Positions 27,013 through 35,600 are shown, numbered from the stretch's first letter. The stretch: 64,000 nt of DNA from Korobacter sp036501185 (GCA_036501185.1 DASYAU010000075.1:1-64000), one strand, 5' to 3'. Program-made: numbers and translations. The notes: a model not told the origin generated them from the letters alone.

Positions 27013-27924
27013 TCAGAGAAGCTTTGCCTTCTTCCGGATTTGTGCTGCGTTCGCATTCACCAAATCCAGAAAAGCGCGAAGTGCGGGCGACGGGGTTTGT
27101 TTCTTCCATGCCGCTACCAGCGAGATGCTCGCATCGTCCGGTTGCAAGCGGTAGAAGCGCACACCGTTCGATGACATATTCCTGACACAAGCAGGCACAA
27201 TGGAGACTCCTTCTCCTGCCTCTACTAGCGACAGTACTGTTTGCGGTCGGTCCGACTCATTCTCAATCTTCGGAGTAAACCCGGCTTCGTTGCAGATTCG
27301 CAAGATCGTATCAAAAAGCACACCCGATTCTTTGCGATCAATCATCACAAATCGTTCACCGGCGAGGTCTGCAATCCGCACTTTCTTTCCCTTGATTCTT
27401 CTTGATGCAGGCAATACGGCGAGAAGCGGTTCCGGATAGAGGCTCCGCGACGAGAGCGTGTTGTCCTTTTCCGCCGCGAGAGTTCTTGTGAAGGCGATGT
27501 CGATCGATCCCTGATCTAGGGCCGTCTCTTGCTCAAGGGGGGTGAGTTCGTGCAGTGTCAGCTTTACGCCGGGATATAGCGCTTTATAGCTTCGGACGAG
27601 CGCCGGTAGAAACGCATATGTGGCCGAGCCAATGAAACCAATCGACAATTTTCCGACCTCACCTTTAGCGGCTCGCTTCGCAGTGTTGATCGCTGATTCT
27701 GCCTGTTGCAGCGTGCGCACCGCCTCGACGTAAAACGCCTCCCCCTCCGGGGTCAGCACAACCTTGCGGCCGGCTCGCGAGAAAAGTCTCAAGCCAAGTT
27801 CCTGTTCCAGGTCTGCTACCGTCTGGCTAATCGACGGCTGCGCAATATGCAGGTGCCGGGAGGCTTCGCGATAACCATTCCGTTCGACGACGGCGGTGAA
27901 GTATCGAAGATGTCTGAGTTCCAT
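27013..27924 (-). CDS. LysR family transcriptional regulator
   Basis: 303 residues. N-terminal helix-turn-helix MELRHLRYFTAVVERNGYREASRHLHIAQPSISQTVADLEQELG-type sequence (residues 1-60) and a periplasmic-binding-like effector domain from about 90. Divergent from the cupin gene; a LysR box lies between. Expected to control the cupin and azoreductase genes, with an effector that is not known. Confidence 0.92.
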   Translation of the reverse strand: MELRHLRYFTAVVERNGYREASRHLHIAQPSISQTVADLEQELGLRLFSRAGRKVVLTPEGEAFYVEAVRTLQQAESAINTAKRAAKGEVGKLSIGFIGSATYAFLPALVRSYKALYPGVKLTLHELTPLEQETALDQGSIDIAFTRTLAAEKDNTLSSRSLYPEPLLAVLPASRRIKGKKVRIADLAGERFVMIDRKESGVLFDTILRICNEAGFTPKIENESDRPQTVLSLVEAGEGVSIVPACVRNMSSNGVRFYRLQPDDASISLVAAWKKQTPSPALRAFLDLVNANAAQIRKKAKLL

Positions 27925-27925
27925 A

Positions 27926-27946
27926 CTGATCGCTTCTTCCTATCAG
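27926..27946. promoter_or_regulatory. LysR-type binding site
   Basis: CTGAT-N11-ATCAG, the T-N11-A dyad form used by LysR proteins, placed immediately upstream of the lysR start and 68 bases before the cupin start. Confidence 0.6.
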
Positions 27947-28013
27947 TTTGATTGAAACATACGACGGATCGATTCAGCCTGCGGAAAATCTATTTGCTGA
28001 GGAGATGAAACAC

Positions 28014-28433
28014 ATGAACGCAACAAAAGAGAACGCAAAAACCACGCAGGAGATCACCACGCCGGTCGCCGACCTCAAGTGGGAGGATATGCATCCAGGC
28101 TCACCCCAGAAGTTCTCGGTCTTGTGGGGCGACCCCCAAAAAGGCCCGTTCGGCATGCTGCTGAAACAGCCAGGCGGCGGGTTCGAGGCGGGCATGCACG
28201 CTCACGCGTCCGACTACCACGCGGTATTAGTGCAGGGGACCTGGATCCACACCGTCGAAGGCGACGGCAGCGCTCCCAAGGAACTGACACCCGGGTCGTA
28301 CGTTTTTCAGCCGGCCTGGCAGTTCCACAACGAAAAGTTCGTGGGTGCTGAAGATTGCATTGTCTACATCCACCAGCTCGGCAAGGCTGACTTCATTCCG
28401 TTCGAGGATGGCCGCCCGGAAAAGAAGCAATGA
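28014..28433 (+). CDS. Cupin domain protein
   Basis: 139 residues. The barrel motif shows metal-binding histidines in GMHAHASDYHAVLVQG and the second motif PGSYVFQPAWQFHNEKF, resembling DUF4437-type cupins. Start chosen at the ATG at 28014 because GAGGAG lies nine bases before it; the ATG at 28005 is too close to that site. Divergent from lysR and 60 bases before azoR; function unknown, perhaps detoxification. Confidence 0.8.
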   Translation: MNATKENAKTTQEITTPVADLKWEDMHPGSPQKFSVLWGDPQKGPFGMLLKQPGGGFEAGMHAHASDYHAVLVQGTWIHTVEGDGSAPKELTPGSYVFQPAWQFHNEKFVGAEDCIVYIHQLGKADFIPFEDGRPEKKQ

Positions 28434-28493
28434 CCAGCACGCAGATCGGTGGCAAGGCACCACACCGTCGCACTGCGCAAAGAGGAGAGCGTA

Positions 28494-29144
28494 ATGATGA
28501 GCCAGATTCTTCTAATTACTTCCAGTCCACGCGCCGAGGCTTCCTATTCGAATCAGGTCGCGCACGCCTTTGCCAAGAACCTTATCTCCAAAGATAAGGG
28601 TTCCACCCTTATCGTCCGCGACCTTGCGGCTGATCCGCCCGAGCATATTGACGATAGCTTTGCGGCCGCACGCAATACGCCGCGCGAACAGTTTTCGCCA
28701 TCACAGAGAGCTCTGCTCGCACTGTCGGACGCGCTGGTCTCGGAATTGCTGACGTCGGACATCATTATTATGGCCGCCGGGATGATCAACTTCGGCATTC
28801 CCTCGACGCTGAAGGTATACATCGACCACATTCTTCGTCCTGGCGCCACCTTCAGATACACCGAAGAAGGACCTGAAGGGTTGGTACACGGTAAGAAAGT
28901 GTACCTTGTGGTTGCGCGCGGTGGGATCTACTCAGAAGGCCCGATGAAGGCCTTGAACTTCCAAGACACATATCTCAAGGCAGCACTGGGCTTCATCGGC
29001 CTGAGCGATATTGAGGTCATTATGGTCGAGGGTGTGGCTTTTGGAGCCGAGGCAGCCGCAAAGGCTGTGGACGCTGCGATGGAGAGAATCGCCGCGCTCG
29101 CTCGCAACTCTAGAAGCGAGCGAAACTCGAGTTCGGAAGGGTAA
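28494..29144 (+). CDS. azoR: FMN-dependent NADH:quinone reductase / azoreductase
   Basis: 216 residues of the flavodoxin-like AzoR family. The FMN phosphate loop is SSPRAEASYSNQVA; MINFGIPSTLKVYIDHILRPGATFRY and VVARGGIYSEG are hallmark AzoR segments. It reduces quinones and azo compounds by two electrons in the cytoplasm. AGAGGAG ribosome site. Likely in one operon with the cupin gene under the LysR regulator. Confidence 0.9.
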   Translation: MMSQILLITSSPRAEASYSNQVAHAFAKNLISKDKGSTLIVRDLAADPPEHIDDSFAAARNTPREQFSPSQRALLALSDALVSELLTSDIIIMAAGMINFGIPSTLKVYIDHILRPGATFRYTEEGPEGLVHGKKVYLVVARGGIYSEGPMKALNFQDTYLKAALGFIGLSDIEVIMVEGVAFGAEAAAKAVDAAMERIAALARNSRSERNSSSEG

Positions 29145-29179
29145 GGTCCACCTCGCCGAGCCGAAATGAAATACACCGT

Positions 29180-29222
29180 GGTACCCCATTTCTCGCATGC
29201 CGTTCGCGAGAAGTGGGTACCG
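29180..29222. repeat. GGTACCCC hairpin element
   Basis: GGTACCC, a bulged C, then ATTTCTCGC pair with GCGAGAAGTGGGTACC; same core as the copy at 26070. Lies after azoR and may end its transcript. Confidence 0.6.
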
Positions 29223-29304
29223 CACCTCATCACCCCGCGAGCCTCACCTTCCTTTCCTCCCTCCCCCTCGTCCCCAAAGATTTCCTCCTGTTAAAATCCT
29301 CCCC

Positions 29305-30474
29305 ATGAAGACCGTCCTCACCGCCCGTGAAGTCCTTACTCCGCTCGACCGCATTCACCACGGGATCGTCGTTTTCGAGGACGGCATCATCTCCGAGGTC
29401 ACCAGCCGCGACTGCCTCGAAATTCCCAAGGCCTGCCGTCACCTCGATCTAGGCGACGCGGTCCTCGCCCCCGGTTTCATCGACCTCCACATTCACGGCG
29501 GCGCCGGACACGACGTTATGGAAGGCGACGATGCCGCGCTCGAAGCCGTCGAGTCGCTAATCGCGAAGCACGGTGTCACCAGCTATTGCCCCACCACCGT
29601 CACCGCCGCCATGGACGCGACTCTCGACTCCCTCGGCAAACTTGGCCACTTCATCGAGCGCATGGCCTCCCACGGCCCCGCCAACAATGGACGCGCCCGC
29701 CCGCTCGGCGTTCATCTCGAAGGCCCATTTCTTTCCGACTCCCGTCGCGGCGTTCATCCTCCCGCGCATCTCCAGGCGCCTTCCATCGAACTCTTCCACT
29801 CCATGTGGCAGGCCGCCGTCGGACGCGTCAGCGTCCTCACCATCGCTCCCGAACTTCCCGGCGCTCTCGAACTCATCCACGAAGCCAGCAAGCGTGGAGT
29901 CGTAGTCAGTCTCGGCCACTCCAACGCCGATCTCTGCGAAGCTCAGCGCGGCATCTCCGCCGGAGCGCGCCACGCCACCCACACGTTCAACGCCATGCGC
30001 CCTCTCGAGCACCGCGACGCAGGCCTCCTCGGCGCAATCCTCACCCACAAATGCCTCACCGCCGACATCATCGTCGACGGCATCCACATCGACCCGACCG
30101 TCGTCGACCTGTTCCTCCGCGCCAAGGGCGTCGACGGCGCCGTCCTCATCACCGACGCCACCAGTGCCACCGGCATGCCCGACGGCACCTACCATCTCGG
30201 CAACTTCGAGGTCGAAGTCCACAACGGCCAATGCACATCCCACGGAAAGCTCGCCGGCAGTGTTCTCACCCTCGACCGAGCCGTCCGCAACGTCATGGAT
30301 TTCGCCGGCTGGACCCTTCAGAACTCCGTCCGCCTCGCCACTTACAATCCGGCGCGCGTCCTCGGCGTCCAGAATCGCAAGGGAATCATCCGCTCTGGCG
30401 CCGACGCCGACCTCGTCGTCCTCTCTCCAACCGGCGAAGTTCGCAGCACCATCATCGGCGGATTAGGCATATAA
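29305..30474 (+). CDS. nagA: N-acetylglucosamine-6-phosphate deacetylase
   Basis: 389 residues of the amidohydrolase superfamily. Metal site residues are in DLHIHGGAGHD, GVHLEGPFLS and SLGHSNA, with HTFNAMRPLEHR and the catalytic aspartate in LITDATSATG. It removes acetate from GlcNAc-6-P in amino sugar or cell-wall recycling. ATG at 29305 fits the family's N-terminus; the upstream extension is repeat sequence. No nagB or transporter is adjacent, so it is monocistronic here. Confidence 0.93.
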   Translation: MKTVLTAREVLTPLDRIHHGIVVFEDGIISEVTSRDCLEIPKACRHLDLGDAVLAPGFIDLHIHGGAGHDVMEGDDAALEAVESLIAKHGVTSYCPTTVTAAMDATLDSLGKLGHFIERMASHGPANNGRARPLGVHLEGPFLSDSRRGVHPPAHLQAPSIELFHSMWQAAVGRVSVLTIAPELPGALELIHEASKRGVVVSLGHSNADLCEAQRGISAGARHATHTFNAMRPLEHRDAGLLGAILTHKCLTADIIVDGIHIDPTVVDLFLRAKGVDGAVLITDATSATGMPDGTYHLGNFEVEVHNGQCTSHGKLAGSVLTLDRAVRNVMDFAGWTLQNSVRLATYNPARVLGVQNRKGIIRSGADADLVVLSPTGEVRSTIIGGLGI

Positions 30475-30606
30475 GCACTCCTCCTGTCATTTTTCGTCAC
30501 CCGGAGTTGACGGATTTTGTCAGTACGACATTTCCGCGCATCTCACTTTCCCCACCAATAATTCGTAAGTTGCTGAATTCAAAGCGACGAAGAGACCCAC
30601 GGAAGT

Positions 30607-30623
30607 TTGGCATAGTCATTGCA
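30607..30623 (+). promoter_or_regulatory. Sigma54 (-24/-12) promoter for a small RNA
   Basis: TTGGCA-TAGTCA-TTGCA has GG at 30609-30610 and GC at 30621-30622, exactly ten bases between, with near-consensus elements. Predicted start is about 30633. No gene starts before 30960, and a terminator lies 95-130 bases downstream. Upstream TTGAC-N7-GTCA near 30512 could be an activator site. Confidence 0.65.
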
Positions 30624-30632
30624 TTATCAAAA

Positions 30633-30765
30633 GCATTCGAGCGAGCCACAGAGTTTATGTGGCAACACGGGACCGGGACATCCCGTGGCATAGGCAAGTA
30701 CTCGGGGGAGGGTACAAGCCATAGGTAGGGTCAGAGCAAAACTGCTCTGGCCCTTTACCTTTTTT
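30633..30765 (+). ncRNA. Candidate sigma54-dependent structured small RNA
   Basis: About 130 bases between a -24/-12 promoter and an intrinsic terminator. Four stems can be drawn by hand: GCCACA/TGTGGC (30645-30650, 30658-30663), CACGGGA/TCCCGTG (30666-30672, 30681-30687), GTACTC/GGGTAC (30698-30703, 30710-30715) extended by GGC/GCC across an AA/AA internal loop (30693-30695, 30718-30720), and the terminator. No credible small ORF is seen. It lies directly before genes for a kinase and a sigma54 activator. I do not recognise it as a known RNA family. Confidence 0.5.
30728..30765 (+). terminator. Intrinsic terminator of the small RNA
   Basis: GGGTCAGAGCA pairs over 11 bp (one G-U) with TGCTCTGGCCC (30728-30738, 30743-30753), AAAC loop, then TTTACCTTTTTT. 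Confidence 0.85.
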
Positions 30766-30902
30766 GCCGGATGTTTTCGCCTGGATGACCAGGCTTCTCC
30801 TTCGTCAGAAACTGGCTGACCAGCGCCCTAGCTCATCCGCCCTCGTCGCGCGATTTTTCCTGACACCTGACACCCGAGACCTGTGCAGCCCGCACACCCC
30901 CC

Positions 30903-30919
30903 AGTGACCACCATCACTG
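30903..30919. promoter_or_regulatory. CRP/FNR-type dyad upstream of the histidine kinase
   Basis: AGTGA-CCACCA-TCACT followed by G, 41 bases before the kinase ATG; same form as 1633-1649 and 39856-39872. Confidence 0.45.
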
Positions 30920-30959
30920 CCCCTATCCTCCTCCCGCTCTAGCTTGTAACTGGGCAAGT

Positions 30960-32003
30960 ATGTTGTGCCGGCCCAATCCGTCGGGCTGCATCAGTGCCTT
31001 CACCGGCACCCCGACAATCCCTGTTTTTCTTCACGTCCGCGGGGTTTCCGACCTCCAGGCTCCGTTGGCCAGCATTCTTCTGGGCCTCGCTGCCGGGCTC
31101 CTTGGTTCCCTCGTCCTCTATCTCATTGCGCGTCGGCACTACCGTAAGCTTCTCCACCAAGTCAGCGTCGTCCTCGAACTCGCGGACCACAACGAGCACG
31201 AGCGCGATCTTGCACAGCAGGAGTTAGTCCGCCGTCTCGAAGGCGAACGCGAACTCGCCAAAGAAAAAATGCAGTTCGAGTCGCAGCTAGGCGACTACGA
31301 AAAATATGCCGCGCTTGCTCAACTCGCCCTCGGCGCCGCCCACGAAATCAACAATCCTCTCCTCGGAATTCTTTCGCATCTCGAATGGGAGCGAAAGAAT
31401 GCGCAGGATCCCTCCGCCCGCGAGGAGATCGATCAATGCATCGAAGGCGCCAAACGCATCTCCTCAGCCGTCCGTGGCCTCCTCAATTACGCGCGTCCCG
31501 GCCCGCTTCTCCTCGGACGCATCCATCTCGATCGTCTCGTCGGCGAAACCCTTTCCTTCATCGCCCACCAGCCGATGTTCCGCACTATCCGTCTCGAGAA
31601 CCGCGTGCCTTCTGCGCTGCCGCCCGTCACTGCCGATGCCAACCAGATTTCACAAGTCCTGATGAACCTCCTTCTCAACGCCGCGCAAGCCACCCCGCCC
31701 GGAGGCACCGTCACCGTCTCCGCCGAAAAGGTCATGTTCATGGAGGAAATTGAGCTTCGCGTCACCGACACCGGTTGCGGCATCCCCGCCGACATCCTGC
31801 CGCACATCTTCGAACCCTTCTTCACCACCAAGCGCAACCAGGGCACAGGGCTCGGTCTCAGCATCAGCCAGGCCTACGTGCGCAGCCACAGTGGCACCAT
31901 TCACGTCGATAGCCTGCCCGGCCGCGGCACCACCATCAAAATCGTTCTTCCCGTTCGCCAGGAAGGCCGAGTCATTCCCGAGAACGCCGAGGTCATCGTC
32001 TGA
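30960..32003 (+). CDS. Sensor histidine kinase (NtrB-like, paired with an NtrC-type regulator)
   Basis: 347 residues. One membrane helix (ASILLGLAAGLLGSLVLYLIA, about 37-57), a short coiled coil, the phospho-acceptor box LGAAHEINNPLLGILSHLEW, and ATPase motifs NLLLNAAQA (N box), VTDTGCGIP (G1), FEPFFTTKRNQGTGLGLS (F and G2). There is no sizeable periplasmic domain, so the signal is probably membrane or cytoplasmic. The stop overlaps the next ATG (TGATG), so it forms one unit with the sigma54 activator. Confidence 0.9.
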   Translation: MLCRPNPSGCISAFTGTPTIPVFLHVRGVSDLQAPLASILLGLAAGLLGSLVLYLIARRHYRKLLHQVSVVLELADHNEHERDLAQQELVRRLEGERELAKEKMQFESQLGDYEKYAALAQLALGAAHEINNPLLGILSHLEWERKNAQDPSAREEIDQCIEGAKRISSAVRGLLNYARPGPLLLGRIHLDRLVGETLSFIAHQPMFRTIRLENRVPSALPPVTADANQISQVLMNLLLNAAQATPPGGTVTVSAEKVMFMEEIELRVTDTGCGIPADILPHIFEPFFTTKRNQGTGLGLSISQAYVRSHSGTIHVDSLPGRGTTIKIVLPVRQEGRVIPENAEVIV

Positions 32004-33391
32004 TGGCGTATTCCATCCTCATCTGCGACGACGAAGCGCTCACCCTCAAGACCATGAGTCGCGCCCTCGAAGCCGAGGGCTACGAAGTCTTCCTCGCGCA
32101 AAGTGGTGAGCAGGCCGTCGAAATCGCAGCCAAAGAACATCCCGATATCGCTCTCCTCGACGTCGTTCTTCCCGGCATCGACGGCGTCGAAGTCCTCCGC
32201 CAGCTCAAGCGCATGGATTCCTCCACCGTTGTCGTCATGATGAGCGCCTATCGTGTCGTCGAGCGCGCCGTCGAAGCCCTCAAGCTCGGCGCCTACGACT
32301 ACCTGACCAAACCATTCCAGGTCGCCGACATGGTCGGTACCATCGCCCGCGCTACCGAACTTCTCGCCCTTCGTGTGCGCGTGCGCGATTCCGTGCAGGA
32401 TGCCCGCGGACGTTACGACTTCGGCAAAGTCGGCACCCGCAATGCCGCCCTCGCCGAAATGCTTGAGCAGGCCAAGAAAGCCGCCGAGTCCGACAAAACC
32501 ACCATCCTTATTCAAGGCGAGAGCGGCACCGGCAAAGAAGTTCTCGCCAAGACAATCCACTATTACAGTCCGCGCGCGCAGGCCCCACTCGTTTCGCTCA
32601 ACTGCGCCGCATTGCCCGACGCACTTCTCGAAAGCGAACTCTTTGGTTACGAGCCCGGCGCTTTCACCGACGCCCGTCGCCGCAAGGAAGGCCTCATCGA
32701 AAAGGCCAACTCAGGCACGCTCTTCCTCGATGAGATCGGAAACATGTCCGTCAGCGTCCAGGCAAAATTGTTACGCGTCCTCGAGGAAGGGAACTTCATG
32801 CGCCTCGGCGGCACGCGCACCATCCAGGTGGATGTCCGCATCATCACCGCCACCAACAAAATTCTCAAGGATGCTGTCGCCCGTGGCGAGTTCCGCGACG
32901 ACCTCTTCTATCGCCTCAACGTCATGCCGCTCTTCATTCCGCCGCTGCGCGAGCGCCGCGAAGACATCGTCCCCCTCGCCATCGACATCATGAAGCGCTT
33001 CAACGAGGACCTCAAAAAGAAATTCACCGGACTCACCCCAGCCGCCGCCGATGCGCTTCGCGTCTACCTCTGGCCCGGCAACATCCGCGAGCTCCGCAAC
33101 GTCATCGAGCGCACCATGATCCTCGCCACTGAAGGCGAGATCGACGTCAACGATCTCCCTCACGAGATCCGTGAATTCGAAGCCCCACCCGAAGCGTCCC
33201 CCGAAGTCGAGATCTCTTCGCTCAACACGCCATTCGTCACCCTCGAAGAACTCGAAGACCGCTACATCCTCGAAGTCCTCACCGCGACGGGCAACAACAA
33301 AACCCGCGCCGCTCGCATCCTCGGCATCCACTCCACGTCTCTAGCCCGCCGCCTGAAACGCATCCCCGAAGCCGAAACCGTAGAAAAATAA
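32003..33391 (+). CDS. Sigma54-dependent response regulator, NtrC family
   Basis: 462 residues. Receiver domain 1-120 with acidic pair CDDEA, phospho-acceptor in IALLDVVLPG and lysine in YLTKPF; AAA+ domain 145-385 with Walker A GESGTGKE, sigma54 contact loop GYEPGAFTDA (GAFTGA with Asp for Gly), Walker B GTLFLDEIGNM; Fis-type helix-turn-helix at the end (NNKTRAARILGIHSTSLARRLKRI). Activates promoters of the -24/-12 type, of which three are visible in this window (30607, 35785, 42683). Whether those are its targets is inference. The GAFTDA variant may alter contact with sigma54. Confidence 0.93.
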   Translation: MAYSILICDDEALTLKTMSRALEAEGYEVFLAQSGEQAVEIAAKEHPDIALLDVVLPGIDGVEVLRQLKRMDSSTVVVMMSAYRVVERAVEALKLGAYDYLTKPFQVADMVGTIARATELLALRVRVRDSVQDARGRYDFGKVGTRNAALAEMLEQAKKAAESDKTTILIQGESGTGKEVLAKTIHYYSPRAQAPLVSLNCAALPDALLESELFGYEPGAFTDARRRKEGLIEKANSGTLFLDEIGNMSVSVQAKLLRVLEEGNFMRLGGTRTIQVDVRIITATNKILKDAVARGEFRDDLFYRLNVMPLFIPPLRERREDIVPLAIDIMKRFNEDLKKKFTGLTPAAADALRVYLWPGNIRELRNVIERTMILATEGEIDVNDLPHEIREFEAPPEASPEVEISSLNTPFVTLEELEDRYILEVLTATGNNKTRAARILGIHSTSLARRLKRIPEAETVEK

Positions 33392-33393
33392 TT

Positions 33394-33436
33394 GCGGGTG
33401 CCCCAGGTTTGGCGGTGTTCCAAGCCTGGGGATTTT
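33394..33436. repeat. GGGTGCCCC hairpin element
   Basis: GCGGGTG, then CCCCAGGTTTGG pairs over 12 bp (one G-U) with CCAAGCCTGGGG (33401-33412, 33420-33431), then ATTTT. Nearly identical, on the other strand, to 60133-60175. Can terminate the NtrC-type gene. Confidence 0.65.
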
Positions 33437-33484
33437 CGCTGAGCAAAGCGAAGGACCTGCTTTCGCGTCAAACGCCGCGATCCG

Positions 33485-33973
33485 CTGCTATACTCCGCCC
33501 GTGCCCCCACCCGCAACGATCGTGCCCTCGCCTTTCTACGCATCGCCGTCGGCGTCTTCTTTCTGATCTTCGGTGAATACAAAGTCTTCGGTAGTCAGTT
33601 CGCCTTCCACGGCGGCTTTCAACACTGGATCAATCAATTTCTCGACGAAGGCGGCGCCTATCCCTTCATGGTGCCGGTTTTGCGCAACTTCGTCCTGCCG
33701 CATGCAACGCCCATCGCGCTGCTTGCCGGCTACGGAGAATTCGCGATCGGCCTCTCGCTCTGTGCGGGCGTGCTGGTTCGCCCAGCCAGCATCGCCGGAA
33801 TCGTTTACATGCTCACGTTGTTGTTTTCGTCTGACTATCCCAGCGCTCACGCGCCCTTCTGGCAATACTTCGGCGCATCGCTCAGCCATTCGATCTTCGC
33901 GCTCTGCTTCCTTACTTTCCTCGTCGGAAATAGCGAGGCCTGCTGGGCCTTCCGGCTGTCAAAGCAGAAATAG
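33485..33973 (+). CDS. DoxX-like membrane protein with no standard start codon
   Basis: Four-helix membrane protein of about 160 residues. The typical N-terminus DRALAFLRIAVGVFFLIFGEYKVFG is in frame, followed by GEFAIGLSLCAGVLVRPASIAGIVYML and the last helix FALCFLTFLVG. The frame is open back to the TGA at 33440, but contains no ATG, GTG or TTG before the first helix; the only candidates are CTG at 33485 or an ATC/ATT. A shorter start at 33668 would drop the first half. Position just after a hairpin repeat suggests the true start was damaged or replaced. Confidence 0.6.
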   Translation: MLYSARAPTRNDRALAFLRIAVGVFFLIFGEYKVFGSQFAFHGGFQHWINQFLDEGGAYPFMVPVLRNFVLPHATPIALLAGYGEFAIGLSLCAGVLVRPASIAGIVYMLTLLFSSDYPSAHAPFWQYFGASLSHSIFALCFLTFLVGNSEACWAFRLSKQK

Positions 33974-34864
33974 TCAGCTCTTCGCTTGCAGTCTCTTCAA
34001 CAACTCATCCGACCACACTGCCATCTGCGCGCCGTCCGCATTCGCCTTCTTCGCAATCTCGTTGTACTTCACCAGCAGTTTCCGCGGATCCATCAGGCAT
34101 TCATCAAACACCTTGCGCCCGTACTGCTTCTCCACCAGCGCGGCCATTTCGTATCCCACCGTGTACCACGCTCCCTGGTATCCCCAGAACGGGTCCGCTA
34201 CCTTCCGTATTTCCTCATCCGTCTTCAATTTCCCGTCGAGAATGTCCATCTCCATCTGCTGCACTGCCGCCAGGTCCGTGTTGAAATGCGTCATGTCGCT
34301 GTCCCACCGCGCCCGCTTCACCCCATCGTCTTCCCAGTGCGGATGCAAGTCGGGCGATCCCGCCGCGGCCAACATCGCCTCTCCTTCGCCGAACGCGCCC
34401 AGCCACTCCGTCGCTTTCTTCACGTTCGGCGGCAGCTCCGCAACCATCTTCTCCTGCACCGTGTCCAGGCTTCCCAGGCCAATGTGATGGCATTCGTGCG
34501 CTACCGTGTTCTCGAATTGCGCCTTCGTCTCTTTCTCGAGGTAAAGGAAGATCGCCGGATCTTCTTTGTCTTTGTGCCACACAAAACTGTTAGTCCTCGG
34601 CTTGATCTCCGGAAACACTCGTGCATGAATATTCGCCTCCGCCGGCAGCCACTCCAGAACGCGATTGCCCAGCGCCGTCATGTCAGCTTGCTTCATCCCC
34701 GCTAGCGTCTCCTCCCACTCGCCCATCTTCGCAATCGTTGCCGGAGATTGCAGGAACTTTTTGAATTCGTCGTCGCTGAACGCCCGCCCCATCGACTCCT
34801 CGCGCGCCTTCAACCACTGGTAGGGAACTGTCGCAAAAAGCGTTTGCCAGTCGGCGTCGGTCAC
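33974..34864 (-). CDS. DUF5700-like putative zinc protease, main part after an in-frame amber
   Basis: 296 residues after the amber codon at 34874-34876. HECHH in NTVAHECHHIGLGSLD is a metalloprotease-type zinc motif, with an acidic downstream region GAFGEGEAMLAAAG; this matches the DUF5700 group of predicted secreted proteases. It is in the same frame as the signal-peptide segment at 34874-35014, so the native protein would be about 346 residues with TAG at codon 47. As it stands it lacks an export signal, and is either a recent pseudogene or read through. Confidence 0.65.
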   Translation of the reverse strand: MTDADWQTLFATVPYQWLKAREESMGRAFSDDEFKKFLQSPATIAKMGEWEETLAGMKQADMTALGNRVLEWLPAEANIHARVFPEIKPRTNSFVWHKDKEDPAIFLYLEKETKAQFENTVAHECHHIGLGSLDTVQEKMVAELPPNVKKATEWLGAFGEGEAMLAAAGSPDLHPHWEDDGVKRARWDSDMTHFNTDLAAVQQMEMDILDGKLKTDEEIRKVADPFWGYQGAWYTVGYEMAALVEKQYGRKVFDECLMDPRKLLVKYNEIAKKANADGAQMAVWSDELLKRLQAKS

Positions 34865-34873
34865 CGCCTTATG

Positions 34874-35014
34874 CTAGGCCTCCTGATGAAGGATCCGCAG
34901 CGCCTCGTCCGCTTCCGATGTATCCAACGCCAGCCTTACCGCATCTCCATGCTGCGCCGCCGCCAATGTCGCGCACATCACCACAATCAATCCGAGCACT
35001 CCACCAATCCGCAT
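34874..35014 (-). pseudogene. Signal-peptide segment of the DUF5700-like gene, ending in amber
   Basis: MRIGGVLGLIVVMCATLAAAQ is a clear signal peptide, followed by about 25 residues ending LRILHQEA and TAG. The following codons (HKAVTDADWQ) continue the same frame straight into the protease part, so a single nonsense change separates them. Confidence 0.65.
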
Positions 35015-35234
35015 CGCACGCCTCGAACTAAAACAAGTCCAACAGCACGCCCTACGATAGTCCACCATCAACTGATTTCAAATTCCGCTTGTCCCCGTTC
35101 CGCGTACCTTCGTCCGAATCCGGTGCCGTCCGCCAGTGTCACATCCGCGTCACACCCTCATCGCGTTACGAGGAATTTTTATCTAAGCTGATGAAAATAC
35201 AGATGAGGGGGTGCGGGGAGGGATGACTTCGAAG

Positions 35235-35600
35235 TTAGCGCCCGAAGATCCGGTTCGCTTCTTCTATAGTCCGCACGACAAAGATGTTCGGGTGAACATC
35301 TTCTCCAAGAATCTGGTACATCCGCGCCAGCCCGTACACCAGCTCCTGCGGCGCCAGGATCACTCGTTTCGCCCGGTTGTCGAACGGCGCCGGCTGAATC
35401 GCGCACCGGTGAATGTCCTCCACCAGGGCCGAGATGTTCTCCGCCCACCGGAAGTCCATCAATTCGTCATAGCTGGGATCGAACCCGGGCAGGGACGGGT
35501 ACTGCTTGATGCTGTCCAGCAGATCGCTGCTCGACACCACCCCACTGTACGTCCGGCTCGCCAGGCGCAATTCCGGATCGAGCGTGATTTTCACTGCCAT
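35235..35600 (-). CDS. SpoIIAA/STAS-like hypothetical protein
   Basis: 121 residues from the ATG at 35600. The pattern ITLDPELRLASRTYSGVVSSSD, FDPSYDELMDFRWAENIS and a C-terminal ARMYQILGEDVHPNIFVVRTIEEANRIF resembles a widespread family of small STAS-like proteins with no assigned role. Alone on its strand; flanked by AT-rich gaps. Function unknown. Confidence 0.6.
   Translation of the reverse strand: MAVKITLDPELRLASRTYSGVVSSSDLLDSIKQYPSLPGFDPSYDELMDFRWAENISALVEDIHRCAIQPAPFDNRAKRVILAPQELVYGLARMYQILGEDVHPNIFVVRTIEEANRIFGR

Noticed and set aside
29586..30728. 380-codon plus-strand frame inside and after nagA
   Set aside because: Arg/His/Pro-rich out-of-frame reading of nagA that also crosses the sigma54 promoter region.
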